The position numbers and the translations under genes are program-made. This document shows positions 44,539 to 54,334 of a DNA stretch of 64,000 nt, piece by piece. The stretch comes from an uncultured Tenacibaculum sp. (GTDB lineage: Bacteria; Bacteroidota; Bacteroidia; Flavobacteriales; Flavobacteriaceae), in the NCBI RefSeq assembly GCF_947498805.1, contig NZ_CANMLT010000004.1, positions 186,001 through 250,000 of the forward strand. Reading direction: 5' to 3'. The notes beneath the pieces were generated by a model. That model was not told the DNA's origin. It ran no database searches and saw only the letters and a list, made by a program, of their open reading frames with translations. Numbering within the stretch: the stretch's first letter is position 1; each line of letters starts with the position of its first letter.

Positions 44539-45411
44539 ATGAAAGATACTCAAGAGTTATTAGATATTTTAACTTTAGAAGATATTGGAGACAATAATTT
44601 TAATGGTGTTAGTAAGGATATTGGAAGTCCAAATGTATTTGGAGGTCAAGTATTAGCCCAATCCTTAAATGCAGCTTATAGAACTGTTCCTAAGAAACGT
44701 ATATTACACTCATTACACTCTTATTTTTTAGAAGCAGGTAACTTAGAATTACCAATTACATATAATGTGCAAACTATTCGTGATGGAGGAAGCTTTTCAA
44801 CACGAAGAGTTACAGCACATCAAAATGATAAAACCATATTTATACTGGCTTGTTCTTTTCATAGGAGAGAAGATGGGTATGAACATCAAATGCCAATTAA
44901 AAAGGATATAAAGCAACCAGAAGAGCTGTTTAGCTGGACAGATATGTTAGACCAATTTGGAGACTTTCTACCTGAGAAAATGAAAGCATTTTTAAGTATT
45001 GAGCGTCCAATTGATTTTAAACCAGTTCAAATAGCGAATCCGCTTGCAGCAGAAGATTTACCTCCAATTGTAGATGTATGGTTTAAGTTAAAAGGAGATT
45101 CATCAAATTTAGAATTGGCAATAAAGCAACAGATTTTAACCTACATTTCAGATTATAATATTCTTACTGCATGTTTGCATCCGAATGCCAGTGTGGCTAA
45201 TTTTGGAAATACGCAAATGGCAAGTTTAGACCATTCAATGTGGTTTTACAGAGATTTTGATTTTAATGATTGGATGTTGTTTTCTATTGAAAGTCCGAAC
45301 TCTTTTGGAGCAAGAGGATTTGCTTGTGGAAATATTTATACAAGAGATGGAAAACTGATAGCTTCAGTTGCTCAAGAAGGACTAATGAGACCGATGAAAA
45401 AAAAGAAATAA
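44539..45411 (+). CDS. tesB: Acyl-CoA thioesterase II
   Basis: TesB hydrolyses acyl-CoA to fatty acid and CoA in the cytoplasm. The 290-residue protein has the double-hotdog pattern. The first half contains VFGGQVLAQSLNAAYRTVPKKRILHSLHSYFLEAG and GGSFSTRRVTAHQNDKTIFILACSFHR. The second half has ILTACLHP, MASLDHSMWFYRDFDFNDWMLFSIESPNSFGARGF and GKLIASVAQEGLMR. The catalytic Asp is in the DHSMWF motif. Terminator follows. Confidence 0.95.
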   Translation: MKDTQELLDILTLEDIGDNNFNGVSKDIGSPNVFGGQVLAQSLNAAYRTVPKKRILHSLHSYFLEAGNLELPITYNVQTIRDGGSFSTRRVTAHQNDKTIFILACSFHRREDGYEHQMPIKKDIKQPEELFSWTDMLDQFGDFLPEKMKAFLSIERPIDFKPVQIANPLAAEDLPPIVDVWFKLKGDSSNLELAIKQQILTYISDYNILTACLHPNASVANFGNTQMASLDHSMWFYRDFDFNDWMLFSIESPNSFGARGFACGNIYTRDGKLIASVAQEGLMRPMKKKK

Positions 45412-45429
45412 AGTAAATAAGTTATAAAT

Positions 45430-45461
45430 AAAAAGCCGAGTGAATTTCACTCGGCTTTTTT
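45430..45461. terminator. Bidirectional terminator (tesB and PiT gene)
   Basis: A 15-bp perfect stem AAAAAGCCGAGTGAA/TTCACTCGGCTTTTT between convergent genes. Confidence 0.92.
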
Positions 45462-45464
45462 ATG

Positions 45465-47720
45465 TTATAGTTCAACACTTTTTGTACTCACATGGAACTC
45501 TTCATAGGTTTCTAGTAAACTCATTAAACCAGAAACTAAATCTTGAGTTTCAATTAAAATACCAAAGTATAGTGTTGTATTCTTTGGACTTGTTTCGTCT
45601 GTTCTAATTCTTTCCACTTGCTTTTCAATTGAGGCAGAAAGGTCTTGTAAAAGCTCTTTCTTTTCTTCAATAATTTGAGCAAGGTTGTCAAAAGATTTAT
45701 TTTCAAAAGTACTGCTAATATCTCCTAAAAGCTTTGTTAGGGTATTATCAATATGTTTTAAATCTTTTATTTGTCCTTTTTTAAGGTTTTTGTGGTTGTT
45801 ATTTACGTGTTTGTATGCAGAACGAGAAATATAACTAATAGACTGTGCTACGTCTTGTAAATAGCCTAAAATTAAAATGTAAAAACGACTTGCTTGAACT
45901 GATGTTTCATCTAATGATTTGATAAAGTAGAAAACTCCGTCTTTTAAACTATCAATTTCATCGTTAAGTTTAGTAACGTGTTTATCTGTTTTACGTAATT
46001 TAATTAAATCATGTGTAGCTAAATCATTTACTACATTAGAATATAATTTATTAATACGTTGCGCTACTTCTGCAATATGATCAGAACTCTCATCAATAAC
46101 TCCATTAATAGAAATTAACTCAGCACGCTCAACAAACAATTGTTTCTTTTCTTCTTTTGCCTTACGAGAATAGATAATACTTGTTCTTACCAACATTCCA
46201 ATTACTACTAATAGTAATACAGGGATCATTGCTTTATCCCAGCTAATCAAGTAAGCAACAATACCAGCTGCAACAAAAGCAACAATTGCAGTTAAGAACC
46301 AACCTGCTACTACGTTAATAACTCCAGCAACTCTATATACAGCACTTTCACGTCCCCAAGCTCTATCTGCTAAAGAGGTACCCATTGCTACCATGAACGT
46401 TACATAGGTAGTTGATAAAGGTAATTTCATTGAAGTTGCTATCGATATCAATACACTTGCCATAATTAAATTAACAGCAGCTCTTACCAAATCAAATGCA
46501 GGTAATTCGTAGGTTTTGTCTTTTGGTAATTTGATGACTGGCTTTTCAAACTTAGAGTTTAAGTAAGTTTGTGTTTTTTTGGGTATAACTAGGTTAAAAC
46601 CTTGATTAGTTACCATGGCTAAACGAACTACAACTCTTGATAAATTATTTGGTTGAAATTTTTCTTGACCTTCTCCTTGACGAGATAAGTTAATTCCTGT
46701 TTCAATAACTGCTCTAGCTTTTTTAGAAGTCCATAAGGTAATTACCATGATTAAACCAGCTAATAATAATAACCATACGTTAGACGGTACTTTTTTAGCT
46801 AATACACCCATAGCAAATTCGTTAGCAGCAACCCCTGAAAGTTGCCATTCTTCATATGAATTTAAAGCCGCAATAGGTACTCCAATAAAGTTTACTAAGT
46901 CATTACCAGCAAATGCCATGGCTAAAGAAAATGTACCTACTCCAATAATTAATACTAAAATATTTACTTTAAATAGTTTAATTAACAAGTGAGAGATAGC
47001 TGTCCAAACAGCAAAACTTCCTGCTATTATTAAGACAGTATTACCTTCTAAAATACCTTTTAAACTCCCATAAAATGGAGTTCCTTTTAATCCTTTTATG
47101 ATAATAAAGTAGGTAATGGCTGTAATAGCAAAACCACCAAACAATGCATTGATATAGTTTGGTCTTTTTTCAAAATCAAAAGAGTATATAATTCTTGAGA
47201 AGTATTGTACAATTGCCCCGACAGTAAATGCGACGACGACCGAAATGACAATACCAAATATAATTTCTGTTGCTTTTTGTGTATTGATATATGAAGCTAG
47301 GTCAGAAATAGTTTGAGCATCATTCGCTGAAATTTTTATCAACGCTATAGCTACTGCAGATCCTAATAACTCAAAAACAATAGACACTGTTGTTGAGGTA
47401 GGCATTCCCAGTGAGTTAAACACATCGAGTAGCAGAATATCGGTAATCATAACCGCCATAAATATGTACATGATTTCTTCAAACATGAACATATTAGGGT
47501 TAAAAATTCCTTTTCTAGCAACCTCCATCATTCCACTAGAGGTAATGGCACCAAAGAAAACACCAACACTGGCAATAATCATAATTGTTTTAATTGGTAT
47601 TGCTTTAGAACCGATTGCTGAATTTAAAAAGTTTACAGCATCGTTACTAACCCCCACTACCAAGTCTAAAATTGCTAAAGCCGCTAAAGCGACTAACATT
47701 AAAATAAACGGATCTCCCAT
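45465..47720 (-). CDS. PiT-family inorganic phosphate transporter with PhoU-like C-terminal extension
   Basis: A 751-residue inner-membrane phosphate symporter. The two PiT signature repeats are GVSNDAVNFLNSAIGSKAI near the N-terminus and FAGNDLVNFIGVPIAALNSYEEW in the middle. MKLPLSTTYVTFMVAMGTSLADRAWGRESAVYRVAG is a further conserved element. The last 230 residues or so are soluble and helical (residues 520-751: ITKLYSNVVNDLATHDLIKL and ILGYLQDVAQSISYISRSAYKHV), like PhoU/DUF47 regulators normally encoded separately. A consensus -7 TAAATTTG is at 47743-47750. It ends at the shared terminator. Confidence 0.88.
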   Translation of the reverse strand: MGDPFILMLVALAALAILDLVVGVSNDAVNFLNSAIGSKAIPIKTIMIIASVGVFFGAITSSGMMEVARKGIFNPNMFMFEEIMYIFMAVMITDILLLDVFNSLGMPTSTTVSIVFELLGSAVAIALIKISANDAQTISDLASYINTQKATEIIFGIVISVVVAFTVGAIVQYFSRIIYSFDFEKRPNYINALFGGFAITAITYFIIIKGLKGTPFYGSLKGILEGNTVLIIAGSFAVWTAISHLLIKLFKVNILVLIIGVGTFSLAMAFAGNDLVNFIGVPIAALNSYEEWQLSGVAANEFAMGVLAKKVPSNVWLLLLAGLIMVITLWTSKKARAVIETGINLSRQGEGQEKFQPNNLSRVVVRLAMVTNQGFNLVIPKKTQTYLNSKFEKPVIKLPKDKTYELPAFDLVRAAVNLIMASVLISIATSMKLPLSTTYVTFMVAMGTSLADRAWGRESAVYRVAGVINVVAGWFLTAIVAFVAAGIVAYLISWDKAMIPVLLLVVIGMLVRTSIIYSRKAKEEKKQLFVERAELISINGVIDESSDHIAEVAQRINKLYSNVVNDLATHDLIKLRKTDKHVTKLNDEIDSLKDGVFYFIKSLDETSVQASRFYILILGYLQDVAQSISYISRSAYKHVNNNHKNLKKGQIKDLKHIDNTLTKLLGDISSTFENKSFDNLAQIIEEKKELLQDLSASIEKQVERIRTDETSPKNTTLYFGILIETQDLVSGLMSLLETYEEFHVSTKSVEL

Positions 47721-47742
47721 TTCTGTCTTTAATTTAACCCGA

Positions 47743-47750
47743 CAAATTTA
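47743..47750 (-). promoter_or_regulatory. -7 promoter element of PiT gene
   Basis: TAAATTTG on the minus strand matches TAnnTTTG 22 bases before the ATG. No -33 seen. Confidence 0.4.
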
Positions 47751-47814
47751 CGAAAAGCAGTGTGATAACTAATGTTATTTTAATGTTATTAATAAGAGTT
47801 TGAAAATCTAAATG

Positions 47815-48732
47815 TTAAATGTAATTTGATATGTTTTGTGGGCCCTCTAAGATGGTTCTAACAATCTGCATGGTTCCGTTTTCGTTCGTTATAACATGCC
47901 ATTTTACAAGCGTAATTTCATTGTTTTCTAGCTCCAAACCAGTAATACATCTTGGATGCACACAACTACCATCATTAAAATGTGGTAACTCATCATGAGA
48001 AGGGAATCTAGGACGATGGGTGTGCCCCGTAACAATCATTTGATTGTTGTTTTCTTTAATCCATTTTTCTAAACGATGTTCAACCTTAATAAGCTCTTTA
48101 AAGTTTTGAGCGGGACTTGTTGGGTCTTTGATACCAATCAATTGAAGAGGTCGCCATAAAACACGAACTAAAAACTTACTTAATCTCCAAAAAGTATAGT
48201 TAAACCAATCGGCTTGATGACCATGTAATAAGAATATTGATCGTCCATCTTCCCGAGTAAGTCGTATTGCTTCCGAAAAAGAAGCGTTAATCATAAGTTC
48301 TTTCTCTTTTCCATCTATGGTGTCAAAATAATAGGCTAAGTTTTTCTCAACTTTCTTTGGGTTTCTATAATCCATATCATGATTTCCCCAAATGAAATGA
48401 AGTTGTTTTTTCTCATGGAACTTTTTTAAAAGTAAATAAACATGCTTGTTTGCTTCAAAAATATTTTTAAAAGAATTTTCCCATAACTCATCACCATCTC
48501 CCAGTTCTATATAAGTAAAGTCTTTTTGCAGGTATTGCTGTAAAGCATACATGTAGATTTTTTTGTTATGAACAAAGTCATCGGCAAAGCTATTATCTCC
48601 TCTATGACAATCAGAAAAGAAGATATACTTAGACGCTTTGTTTAAAGGAAGTTCTTTGGCTTTTTTAAATGCCCTAGTTAACCTTGTTTTTGAAGAAAAC
48701 ATACCTGTGGTTTTTACATGATAAAGATGCAT
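47815..48732 (-). CDS. Calcineurin-like metallophosphoesterase
   Basis: A protein of about 305 residues with the five metallophosphoesterase motifs: FFSDCHRGDN, ELGDGDELWE, WGNHDMDY, LLHGHQADWF and VTGHTHRP. The DCH/GDGDE forms resemble UDP-diacylglucosamine hydrolase-like LpxH relatives, but the family is broad. The frame opens upstream at 48744, but that would start inside the terminator at 48735-48763. ATG 48732 is my choice and ATG 48702 an alternative. It lies downstream of the DUF5689 gene behind that terminator. Confidence 0.82.
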   Translation of the reverse strand: MHLYHVKTTGMFSSKTRLTRAFKKAKELPLNKASKYIFFSDCHRGDNSFADDFVHNKKIYMYALQQYLQKDFTYIELGDGDELWENSFKNIFEANKHVYLLLKKFHEKKQLHFIWGNHDMDYRNPKKVEKNLAYYFDTIDGKEKELMINASFSEAIRLTREDGRSIFLLHGHQADWFNYTFWRLSKFLVRVLWRPLQLIGIKDPTSPAQNFKELIKVEHRLEKWIKENNNQMIVTGHTHRPRFPSHDELPHFNDGSCVHPRCITGLELENNEITLVKWHVITNENGTMQIVRTILEGPQNISNYI

Positions 48733-48734
48733 AA

Positions 48735-48763
48735 AAAAACCCAAGTTTAAAACTTGGGTTTTT
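48735..48763 (-). terminator. Terminator after DUF5689 gene
   Basis: AAAAACCCAAGTTT/AAACTTGGGTTTTT, with the T run on the minus strand. It separates the TonB receptor-DUF5689 operon from the phosphoesterase gene. Confidence 0.8.
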
Positions 48764-48785
48764 AATAATAGTATATTTTATAAAA

Positions 48786-50219
48786 TTATTTTACACTTAC
48801 TTTTACGTCATCAATCATGTATGAACCATCTAAAGCAGAGTTTGTTCCAGATGCTACAGATTTAAATGCGATGTATAATGTTCCAGTGTAGCTAGATAAA
48901 TCAATTTCTCCTGAATCTTCAAAAGCATACCATCTTGAATCTTTTGTTGGTAAGTTAGCATTTACCTTAGTCCAAGTAGCAGTAGCTACATTTGTTCCGT
49001 CGAAGTCAGTAGAAACTAAAACTTCTAAGGTATTGTTATCTGAATCAGATACGTGGTGTTGTGCAGCCTTGAAAGTTAAAAACTCATCAGTTTGAGCATC
49101 CATATCAATACCTGGGCTAATTAACCAACCGATGTTTGAATCATCTCCAGTTCTAAATCCACTAAACTCAGCATATCCATTTCCTCTAAACTCTTGCTCA
49201 GTCCATAACTCACCACCTTCTTCAGCAAAGTTTACCCATCCAGTAATATCTAAATCAGTATTATCTGTAGCAGATTGGAAATCTTCTTCATATACAGGAT
49301 CACATCTTTGCTCATTAAATGAAATTGCAGCTGGTGTATTTACAATAGCAACAAAGTTTTCAGCTCTAAAGTCTTTAGTTAAAACAAAAGTAATATCTCC
49401 TCTTCCTTGTGGTACTTGGTTTGTTTTAAAGCTAGCAAACGTACTTGTTTGTAAGTCGATTCCGCTACCAGAAGCACACTCTCTAAAAGTTCTTAATCCG
49501 TCAAAGCTATCGTCTGGCTCTCCAGAGAAAGTATTTGGTAATTCACTAGTATCAAATTGAGCACCTTCTACCTTTACATAAGTATTTACATTTGCTCCAG
49601 TAAAGTCTTCAATTTTAATTACAGTAGGTACTAATTCCATTTTTGTAGAAGAAGCAAAAACATGTCTGCTTACTCTTGGTGTAACTACTTCATCAACTCT
49701 ATCTCCTACTAATTGTCCTAATGTGTATTTTCCAGGAACTCCATTTTCAGGATCAATATCAGATGTTCTTTCTCCATCATCATAAGTAACTGTTAATCCA
49801 TCTAAAACAATGTAAACTTTTCTTCCTGGCTCGTAAGATTGGCTTAAAGAAGTATTATCTAATAATAATTCAAATCCAGCAGTTGGATTTTCAGCAGCAT
49901 CTTGAACTACAATTTTCTTATAAAAGTTTCCTGCAGCATCTGAAGAAACTACATACCCTTCAATAACAGCTAATGGATCTGGAGTTGGGTTTGTAGCTGT
50001 AGCTTCTGGAGCTGGGAAAGTATATACTAATTTATTGTTGTTTTTAAACTCTTGAATTAATCCGTCTTTTACAGCAGAAAAAGGAGTTTTAGCAAACTGA
50101 GCAATACTTGGTTCATTTACTTCAGTGTTAGGAAGGTTAAAATCATTATCCTCAACACAAGATACTAACCCTAAGAATAAGGTTAATAAAGCGATTATAT
50201 TTAATTTATTATTTTTCAT
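48786..50219 (-). CDS. DUF5689 surface lipoprotein with C-terminal jelly-roll-like domain
   Basis: A 477-residue lipoprotein (signal MKNNKLNIIALLTLFLGLVSC, then VEDNDF). The acidic residues after the lipidated cysteine resemble a lipoprotein-export signal for the cell surface. The N-terminal half has the DUF5689 pattern AVIEGYVVSSDAAGNFYKKIVVQDAAENPTAGFELLLDN and GRKVYIVLDGLTV. The C-terminal third (EDFQSATDNTDLDITGWVNFAEEGG to the end, with SYMIDDVKVSVK) resembles a choice-of-anchor/MAM-like domain. It starts 20 bases after the TonB receptor stop, so it is probably that receptor's surface partner, as SusD is for SusC. Confidence 0.85.
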   Translation of the reverse strand: MKNNKLNIIALLTLFLGLVSCVEDNDFNLPNTEVNEPSIAQFAKTPFSAVKDGLIQEFKNNNKLVYTFPAPEATATNPTPDPLAVIEGYVVSSDAAGNFYKKIVVQDAAENPTAGFELLLDNTSLSQSYEPGRKVYIVLDGLTVTYDDGERTSDIDPENGVPGKYTLGQLVGDRVDEVVTPRVSRHVFASSTKMELVPTVIKIEDFTGANVNTYVKVEGAQFDTSELPNTFSGEPDDSFDGLRTFRECASGSGIDLQTSTFASFKTNQVPQGRGDITFVLTKDFRAENFVAIVNTPAAISFNEQRCDPVYEEDFQSATDNTDLDITGWVNFAEEGGELWTEQEFRGNGYAEFSGFRTGDDSNIGWLISPGIDMDAQTDEFLTFKAAQHHVSDSDNNTLEVLVSTDFDGTNVATATWTKVNANLPTKDSRWYAFEDSGEIDLSSYTGTLYIAFKSVASGTNSALDGSYMIDDVKVSVK

Positions 50220-50239
50220 GATGTGTTTTATTGTTTTGT

Positions 50240-53056
50240 TTAGAATCTATAGTTTACATTTAAAAAGTATGTAGTACCTCTACCGTACCAATACCTATTT
50301 CCAAATACTGGAGTGTCTAATGCTCTATCAGCTCTTAAGTTTCTGAAGTTTGCATTTCTAGCAGCTTCAAACCCACCAGTTCTATATACAGTGTCAAATA
50401 AATTCGTTACACTAGCAAAGATACTAATGTATTTGTTATTACCTACTTTCCAAGATTTACCACCTACTAAGTTAACAGTATTGTAATTATCAAACTTCTC
50501 TTGTTGTAATAATTCTCTAGCAACTGCTGGATCATAATCAGAGAATGTAACTCCGTTAGCATCTTGTGTAAAGCTAGCTGTTCTTAATAAAGGAGAAACG
50601 TCTACGTAAACGTTATCAAAGAAGTTTACAGTAGCACCAACCCACCAGTAGTCTGGATCACGATATTCGAATCCAACAGAATAAGCAGACTGTGGTCCTG
50701 CAGCAACTCTATAGTTTTTTAAGTTAGAAGTACCTAAGTCTTTAACACCAGTTACAGCATCAAATCCAGAATTTTGGAATTCTCTACTAGCACTTACATC
50801 TGTGTTTAAAGTAACATTTGGATTGTTTGTGTATGTATATTGTCCAATATTAGCAGCACCTTTTAATTTAATAGTTGGTGTTACTTGTGCTTCAATACCA
50901 AATTCAGCTCCAAAATGTTGCTTATCTACTCCTGTTAAAGTTTCTTGGAATAATGCTTCAAGTTCTAAACCTTGAGCAAAGAAAAATCCAACTTCAGTAG
51001 CATCTTGTATTTTTGTATAATAACCTGTTAATTTAGAAGTAATGAAAGGAGTTCTTAAAATATAACTAGCATCTGCAGTTAATACCTTTTCAGCTTTTAA
51101 ATTATTAACAATGTTATTTGTTTCTCTTGCGTTATAGAATACATTTCTAATTAATGGAGCTTTTGTAATATATCCTCCATTAAAATCTAATAAGTGTCTA
51201 CCAGAGATTTTATATGTTAAACCAGCTTTACCACTAAAGTTCGTAAAGTCAATTTTATCAGATTTTCCTAAAGAGTTAGTTGGGAATGCTCCGTTTTGGA
51301 ATAAACCTTCTCTTTGGTGCGTTGTTTTATTTACGTCAGCAGCTAAATAAAAGTCAACTTTGTTATACTTAAATTGAGCTTGTACAAATGCATTGTAAAC
51401 CTCAGAATTTAACTTGTAGTTATATCTAAATCTATCTCCAACACCTACAGTTCTGTATGGGTTCTGAAGATCATTTTGCTTTTCAGAATCAAGATCAGCA
51501 AAACCATCAATATCTAAGAATCTTTGACCACCTAATAAGTCTAATACGCTTCCGAAGTTTTCAGAAGAAAAACGAGAGTATTGTGCTTTAGCATTAATGG
51601 TAATATTATCTGTTAATTGACTGTTTAAAATTGAGTTTACAGTAAATTGCTTATCGTCATTTCTATCTTCGTATAAAATGTAAGAAGAATATCCTGCGTT
51701 AAAATCACTTCTGTTAGCTCTATATAAAGCATCCCAATCTAATTGACTGTTGTTTAAAAACTGTTGTTGTACAGCATACACATCAGGATTTCCTTGTCTA
51801 ATAGCGTAACTTGGTAATTTTTGATAGTAATCAGCAGATGGGTTACTACCACCTAAACCAACAACATAAGGATTTCCTGTGTTAGGATCAGTACCTTCTA
51901 ATTTATGACCACCAAAATCTAAACGGCTATTTCCTATTTCTCCAAATTGGTAGCTAACATTAGTTGTTAAAGAAGTGTTTTCTGAAAGATCCCAATAGTG
52001 ACTTAACATGATAATTGGTTCTTCAATTCTTCTAATACGAGAATTTCTCATGTCACCAGCTTGGTAACCCCAGTATGAGTTATACTTTCTACCTTTTAAG
52101 TCAAAAACTTCTTGAGTGTTCGAAGATGAACGTCCTCTTCTGTTTTGAGCATTAATAGCAGTAAAACCTAAACTATGTTTGTCATTGATTTGCTTTTCAA
52201 TAGAAAAGAAAATTGAGTGAGCATTATAAGAAGTTCCGTCTGTAAAACCTTCGTCAGCGTATCTTTTACTACCAGAAGCAGCAACAGACCATCCGTTTTC
52301 TAATAAACCAGAAGCATAAGTAGCCATTAATCTATGAGTATAACTTCTGTTTGAAGAAGCGTAAGAAACTCTACCTCCTTTTCTGTATTCAGAAGCTCTA
52401 GTACTAATATTAGTAGAACCTAAAGCACCACCAAATGTGTAATTTGAAGGAGTTAATCCATTACTAAACTCTTGATTACGTAATACATCGTTTAATCCTC
52501 CCCAGTTACTCCATTGTGGACGACCGTTGTATAACTTGTTCATTTCGATACCGTTAATTAAAACCTTACCGTTGTCAGAGTCTAGTCCACGAATTCTGTA
52601 AAAAGAACCACTCCATTCAAAAGCTGCTGTTCTAGAATAAATGTCTCTAGAAGCTTGTAACAATCCAGAGATGTTATCAGCTGCACTAGTGTCATTATCT
52701 AGTTCATCATCAGTAATAGTAATTAACATTAAGTCTTGATCTTCAGAAATATCTTCATATAATAAGATAGTTCCTAAATCGATTGTTTTCCCCGCTAATT
52801 GTACTGGGAAATTTTGAGTTTCATAGCCTTTAAGACTGATAGTTACAATTTGTCTTCCATCAGCTAAGTTTTGTAAAGTAAAGGCTCCATCTTCACCAGT
52901 AAGGGTGCTGATATTCGCATTTTTTACACTAATAGAAGCACCTTGTAAAGGTTGTTCAGAATCGCCATTAACGACAATCCCTTTTACAATGTTCTGCGCA
53001 TTAATGCTAATTACACTAAAAAGCATAAGCAACATTGCTACTGTAAAATTTCTCAT
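50240..53056 (-). CDS. TonB-dependent receptor paired with DUF5689 lipoprotein
   Basis: A 938-residue receptor: signal MRNFTVAMLLMLFSVISINAQ, carboxypeptidase-regulatory-like domain (about 22-95, VKGIVVNGDSEQPLQGASISVKN), plug (about 110-225, with RGLDSDNGKVLINGIEMNKLYNGRP) and barrel ending YFLNVNYRF. It is the first gene of an operon with the DUF5689 lipoprotein and diverges from the secreted nuclease. A strong promoter lies at 53124-53152. The divergent nuclease suggests that nucleic-acid fragments or phosphate compounds are the cargo, but this is inference. Confidence 0.87.
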   Translation of the reverse strand: MRNFTVAMLLMLFSVISINAQNIVKGIVVNGDSEQPLQGASISVKNANISTLTGEDGAFTLQNLADGRQIVTISLKGYETQNFPVQLAGKTIDLGTILLYEDISEDQDLMLITITDDELDNDTSAADNISGLLQASRDIYSRTAAFEWSGSFYRIRGLDSDNGKVLINGIEMNKLYNGRPQWSNWGGLNDVLRNQEFSNGLTPSNYTFGGALGSTNISTRASEYRKGGRVSYASSNRSYTHRLMATYASGLLENGWSVAASGSKRYADEGFTDGTSYNAHSIFFSIEKQINDKHSLGFTAINAQNRRGRSSSNTQEVFDLKGRKYNSYWGYQAGDMRNSRIRRIEEPIIMLSHYWDLSENTSLTTNVSYQFGEIGNSRLDFGGHKLEGTDPNTGNPYVVGLGGSNPSADYYQKLPSYAIRQGNPDVYAVQQQFLNNSQLDWDALYRANRSDFNAGYSSYILYEDRNDDKQFTVNSILNSQLTDNITINAKAQYSRFSSENFGSVLDLLGGQRFLDIDGFADLDSEKQNDLQNPYRTVGVGDRFRYNYKLNSEVYNAFVQAQFKYNKVDFYLAADVNKTTHQREGLFQNGAFPTNSLGKSDKIDFTNFSGKAGLTYKISGRHLLDFNGGYITKAPLIRNVFYNARETNNIVNNLKAEKVLTADASYILRTPFITSKLTGYYTKIQDATEVGFFFAQGLELEALFQETLTGVDKQHFGAEFGIEAQVTPTIKLKGAANIGQYTYTNNPNVTLNTDVSASREFQNSGFDAVTGVKDLGTSNLKNYRVAAGPQSAYSVGFEYRDPDYWWVGATVNFFDNVYVDVSPLLRTASFTQDANGVTFSDYDPAVARELLQQEKFDNYNTVNLVGGKSWKVGNNKYISIFASVTNLFDTVYRTGGFEAARNANFRNLRADRALDTPVFGNRYWYGRGTTYFLNVNYRF

Positions 53057-53123
53057 AAATGCTTGTTTATAAAATATTTAAATATTGTTCCCTTGAGGTC
53101 GTTTAAAAAAAGCCAAAGGGATG

Positions 53124-53152
53124 CAAAAGTAGCAAAATTATAATTACTCAAA
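53124..53152 (-). promoter_or_regulatory. Consensus promoter of the TonB receptor-DUF5689 operon
   Basis: On the minus strand TTTG (53149-53152) is followed after 17 bases by TACTTTTG (53124-53131), an exact TTG-N17-TAnnTTTG match. The leader is about 60 bases. Confidence 0.6.
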
Positions 53153-53217
53153 TGTTAACTTAACATTAACAAATGAAGGTTTAACACTCTTATATACCTT
53201 TGGCTTGAATTTTGTTT

Positions 53218-53225
53218 TATTTTTG
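53218..53225 (+). promoter_or_regulatory. -7 promoter element of EEP nuclease gene
   Basis: TATTTTTG matches TAnnTTTG, 19 bases before the ATG. A second match, TACCTTTG, lies at 53195-53202. Confidence 0.45.
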
Positions 53226-53244
53226 CCGTCGAAAATTTTTTTAA

Positions 53245-54285
53245 ATGAAGAAAGTAATATTATTATTTGTTTTAGCTTTTGGATTATCAAGCGTCTACGC
53301 ACAAAAGCAATATAAGATTAGAACATTAGCGTTTTATAATTTAGAAAACCTATTTGATCCTATTAATGATCCAAATAAGGATGATGAGAAAAGTCCTATT
53401 ATGGAAATGAATGGAGATAGAGAAAAGGTGTATGCTGACAAAATTGATAAATTAGGAGAAGTAATTTTACAGTTAGGTGCAGAAAAAGCTAAAAACAGTC
53501 CTGCTATTTTAGGAGTTGCAGAGATAGAGAATAAAAAGGTACTTGAGGATTTAGTAAATTCTGAAAAATTAAAGAAGAAGCATTATGGAATTATTCATTT
53601 TGATTCTCCTGATAAAAGAGGTATTGATGTAGCTTTATTATACCAAGGAAGGTATTTTAAACCGATTCATTATGAAGCATTCAACCCGAATATTTATGCA
53701 CAGAATAGAAAAATATATACGCGTGATATCTTATTAGTTTCTGGTTATTTAGATGATGAGTTAATTCATGTAATTGTGAATCACTGGCCTTCTAGAAGAG
53801 GTGGAGAAGCTAAAAGTAGACCTTTAAGAGAAAAGGCAGCTTACAAAGTGAAGCAAATTATTGAGAAGATCAAAGAAACAGATCCAAATCCTAAAGTATT
53901 TATAATGGGTGATTTTAATGATGATCCAATAAATTCAAGCTTTAAGAATGTATTAGCTACAAAAGCAAAGAAGAAGAACGTAAACAAAGGAGATCTTTAC
54001 AATCCATATGAAGACATGTTTCGTAGAGGATTTAATACATTAGGATATAGAGATAATATTAATTTATTTGATCAAATCTTGTTTACTAGTCCGGTTTTAG
54101 ATAAAGGACAAAAGGACTTTTCTACCTATAAAATGTTTAAAGCAGGGATTTTTAACAAACGATTCTTAACACAAAAGAAAGGACGATATAAAGGATATCC
54201 ATTCAGAAGTTTTTCAAATGGACAATATACAGGAGGTTATAGTGATCACTATCCAGTATATATGTACGTAATTAAAGAAAAATAA
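53245..54285 (+). CDS. Secreted endonuclease/exonuclease/phosphatase family protein
   Basis: A 346-residue EEP-fold phosphodiesterase with signal peptide MKKVILLFVLAFGLSSVYAQ. The catalytic motifs are NLENLFD (Asn), LGVAEIENK (metal-binding Glu), VNHWPSRRGGE (catalytic His), FIMGDFNDDP (Asp/Asn) and GYSDHYPVYM (Asp-His). This pattern fits extracellular nucleases of Bacteroidetes. It is divergent from the TonB receptor/DUF5689 pair; the three are often found together in flavobacteria. It ends at a 42-base perfect palindrome terminator. Confidence 0.88.
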   Translation: MKKVILLFVLAFGLSSVYAQKQYKIRTLAFYNLENLFDPINDPNKDDEKSPIMEMNGDREKVYADKIDKLGEVILQLGAEKAKNSPAILGVAEIENKKVLEDLVNSEKLKKKHYGIIHFDSPDKRGIDVALLYQGRYFKPIHYEAFNPNIYAQNRKIYTRDILLVSGYLDDELIHVIVNHWPSRRGGEAKSRPLREKAAYKVKQIIEKIKETDPNPKVFIMGDFNDDPINSSFKNVLATKAKKKNVNKGDLYNPYEDMFRRGFNTLGYRDNINLFDQILFTSPVLDKGQKDFSTYKMFKAGIFNKRFLTQKKGRYKGYPFRSFSNGQYTGGYSDHYPVYMYVIKEK

Positions 54286-54292
54286 GAAACCA

Positions 54293-54334
54293 AAAAACTA
54301 AAAGAGCTTGCAATTGCAAGCTCTTTTAGTTTTT
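54293..54334. terminator. Long bidirectional terminator
   Basis: A perfect 21-bp inverted repeat centred on CAATTG at 54313/54314, with A and T runs outside. It overlaps the last codons of the convergent unknown gene. Confidence 0.9.

Noticed and set aside
48733-48744. Start of the metallophosphoesterase at 48744
   Set aside because: That TTG lies inside a terminator hairpin.
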